A DNA stretch of 15,758 nucleotides from JANWKA01 sp035533815 (lineage in GTDB: Bacteria > Bacteroidota > Bacteroidia > Chitinophagales > Chitinophagaceae), in assembly GCA_035533815.1 (NCBI GenBank), contig DATLTB010000032.1:1-15758 (forward strand). Reading direction: 5' to 3'. Under the pieces are notes generated by a model. The model had not been told where the DNA came from. It did not search any database and saw only the letters and a program-made list of their open reading frames with translations. Made by a program: the position numbers and the translations under genes. How positions within the stretch are numbered: the first letter of the stretch is position 1; each line of letters begins with the position of its first letter. Below, piece after piece: positions 14,222 to 15,758 of the stretch.

Positions 14222-14283
14222 ACGGAAAAAAAAGCTAATGCTGGCTATGGAAGAACGGATTTGGACAGGGTTCACCCCGGCAG

Positions 14284-15758
14284 TCAAAAAGCGTTCACTT
14301 TGCCCTTGACTTTGGCAATCACTTCTTCGGCAATGCCAGCCGGTACCGGGGCATAATGTGAAAATTCCATGATGGAAGTCGCTCTTCCGGAACTCATGCT
14401 CCTGAGCTGGGTAACGTATCCGAACATCTCGCTCAGGGGTACCTTGGCCCTGATGATCTGGGCACCTGCCCGGGAGTCCATACCTTCCAGTATTCCCCTG
14501 CGGCGATTCAGGTCTCCGGTGACATCCCCCATGTATTGGTCCGGGGTGGTCACTTCCACCTTCATGATCGGTTCCAGCAATACCGGTTTTGCCTTGCGGG
14601 CCGATTCGCGGAACCCGGACTTTGCGCAGAGTTCAAAGGACATGGAATCGGAGTCTACCGCATGGAAGGATCCGTCAAAAATCCTGACCTTCAGATTATC
14701 CATGGGATAACTGGCCAGCACCCCGTTGACCATGGCCTGCTGGAATCCTTTCTGGATGGCCGGTATGAATTCCTTAGGTATGGAACCTCCGAAGATATCA
14801 TTGATGAACTGAAAATGCTCATCTTTGTTTTCCTGCAGCCAGACCGGGTCAGCGGGTCCGATCTCAAACTGAATATCGGCGAATTTACCCCGGCCTCCGG
14901 TCTGTTTTTTCAGCAGTTCCCGGTGCTCTATCGCCAGGGTAAAGGCTTCCTTATAAGCTACCTGCGGGGCGCCCTGATTGATCTCCACTTTGAACTCCCG
15001 CTTCATGCGGTCCACGATGATTTCCAGGTGAAGTTCGCCCATACCGCTCAGGATGGTCTGGCCGGTTTCTTCATCTGTCTTGACCTTGAGGGTAGGATCT
15101 TCTTCCACCAGTTTGGCAATGGCCAGGGACATCTTATCCACGTCAACCTGCGTTTTAGGCTCGATGGCTATGGAAATGACCGGGTCGGGAAAGGTCATGG
15201 ATTCCAGGACAATGGGGTGGTCCTCCGTGCAGAGGGTATCCCCGGTCTTGATATCCTTGAACCCCACCGCAGCACCAATATCCCCCGCTTCAATGAAGTC
15301 GATCGGGTTCTGTTTGTTGGCATGCATCTGCATGATCCGGGAAATGCGTTCATTGCGGCCTGTCCGGGTATTGAGGACATAGGAACCGGAATTCAGGTGA
15401 CCGGAATACACCCGGAAAAAGGCCAGGCGTCCCACAAACGGATCGGTCATGATCTTGAAAGCAAGCGCGGAAAAAGGTTCTTTGGCGTCCGGTTTGCGTT
15501 CTATAGGATTTCCCGTATCCGGATCCAGTCCTTTGACGGCCCGCAGATCCAGGGGGGAGGGCAAATACCTCACCACCGCATCCAGCATGGTCTGCACCCC
15601 CTTGTTCTTGAAGGAGGACCCGCATAACATCGGGATGATGGATATGTCAATGGTTGCCTTGCGGACGGCGGTATGGATTTCCTCTTCGGTGATCGAAGCC
15701 GGATCCTCAAAGAACTTTTCCAGGAGCTGGTCATTATACTCCGCCACTGATTCGATCA
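14284..15758 (-). CDS. fusA: elongation factor G, C-terminal two thirds (partial)
   Basis: EF-G is the GTPase that moves tRNA and mRNA through the ribosome during translocation and helps recycle ribosomes. The 490 visible codons lack the N-terminal P-loop and most of the GTPase domain, which lie beyond the right edge. A GTG at 15747 is not the start: the frame continues upstream as I-E-S. Visible parts are the end of the G domain (EKFFEDPASITEEE), then domain II with DPFVGRLAFFRVYSGHLNSG, and domain III with MGELHLEIIVDRM. Domain IV carries the conserved GSFHAVDSDSMSFEL loop, and domain V has EPIMKVEVTTPDQYMGDVTG and GYVTQLRSMSSGRA. The VNAF end is normal. The gene lies upstream of a non-ribosomal gene rather than rpsJ. 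Confidence 0.98.
   Translation of the reverse strand, partial: IESVAEYNDQLLEKFFEDPASITEEEIHTAVRKATIDISIIPMLCGSSFKNKGVQTMLDAVVRYLPSPLDLRAVKGLDPDTGNPIERKPDAKEPFSALAFKIMTDPFVGRLAFFRVYSGHLNSGSYVLNTRTGRNERISRIMQMHANKQNPIDFIEAGDIGAAVGFKDIKTGDTLCTEDHPIVLESMTFPDPVISIAIEPKTQVDVDKMSLAIAKLVEEDPTLKVKTDEETGQTILSGMGELHLEIIVDRMKREFKVEINQGAPQVAYKEAFTLAIEHRELLKKQTGGRGKFADIQFEIGPADPVWLQENKDEHFQFINDIFGGSIPKEFIPAIQKGFQQAMVNGVLASYPMDNLKVRIFDGSFHAVDSDSMSFELCAKSGFRESARKAKPVLLEPIMKVEVTTPDQYMGDVTGDLNRRRGILEGMDSRAGAQIIRAKVPLSEMFGYVTQLRSMSSGRATSIMEFSHYAPVPAGIAEEVIAKVKGKVNAF

Noticed and set aside
14226..14283. Possible intrinsic terminator after fusA (run of eight U on the minus strand)
   Set aside because: The bases before the U-run form at most a 3-base-pair stem, too weak to call.
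9918..14283. Mobile element carrying the GH2/beta-helix pair
   Set aside because: No transposase, integrase, terminal inverted repeats, tRNA target or convincing direct repeats were found at the edges. Base composition looks like that of the neighbours.

Overview
The window is the minus-strand ribosomal-protein supercluster (S10-spc region) of a bacterium, almost certainly a member of the Bacteroidota. The grounds are the Bacteroidota-type promoters (TTG/TTTG, about 20 bases, then TAnnTTTG), the general lack of strong Shine-Dalgarno sequences, the C-minus S14, the form of EF-G, and a secreted GH2 enzyme with DUF4982-like and GH2 C-terminal modules. Base composition is slightly above half G+C. 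A Chitinophaga/Sphingobacterium-like lineage would fit the L2 and L3 sequences, but that is a guess.

Layout in the direction of transcription (right to left). (1) 15758-14284: C-terminal two thirds of fusA (EF-G), cut by the window edge. (2) 14185-10188: an accessory pair of secreted carbohydrate-related genes, a parallel beta-helix protein on the minus strand and a family 2 glycoside hydrolase on the plus strand. They converge with only 2 bases between their stop codons. (3) 10050-9918: a compact intergenic region with a good promoter for the S10 operon and a weaker, overlapping, divergent candidate for the hydrolase. (4) 9917-4411: rpsJ-rplC-rplD-rplW-rplB-rpsS-rplV-rpsC-rplP-rpmC-rpsQ. (5) 4407-38: rplN-rplX-rplE-rpsN-rpsH-rplF-rplR-rpsE-rpmD-rplO, in canonical order. 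(6) 8-1: probable first codons of secY with a GTG start.

The core genes are all intact and ordinary. They encode the 30S and 50S proteins made in stoichiometric amounts from one long polycistronic mRNA, with very short gaps. The most unusual feature is the pair inserted between fusA and rpsJ, which in many bacteria are adjacent. It separates the str-type and S10-type gene sets and leaves S10 with its own promoter. No transposase, integrase, tRNA or obvious target duplication marks how it arrived. Secondary points are an internal promoter and hairpin in the rplN-rplX gap, an 11-base tandem repeat abutting the rpsH start, a structured 128-base rpsJ-rplC gap, and lineage-type C-terminal tails on S3 and L22. 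I see no CRISPR array, tRNA, rRNA or mobile element, and no gene-free stretch longer than 300 bases (the longest is 270, at 9918-10187).
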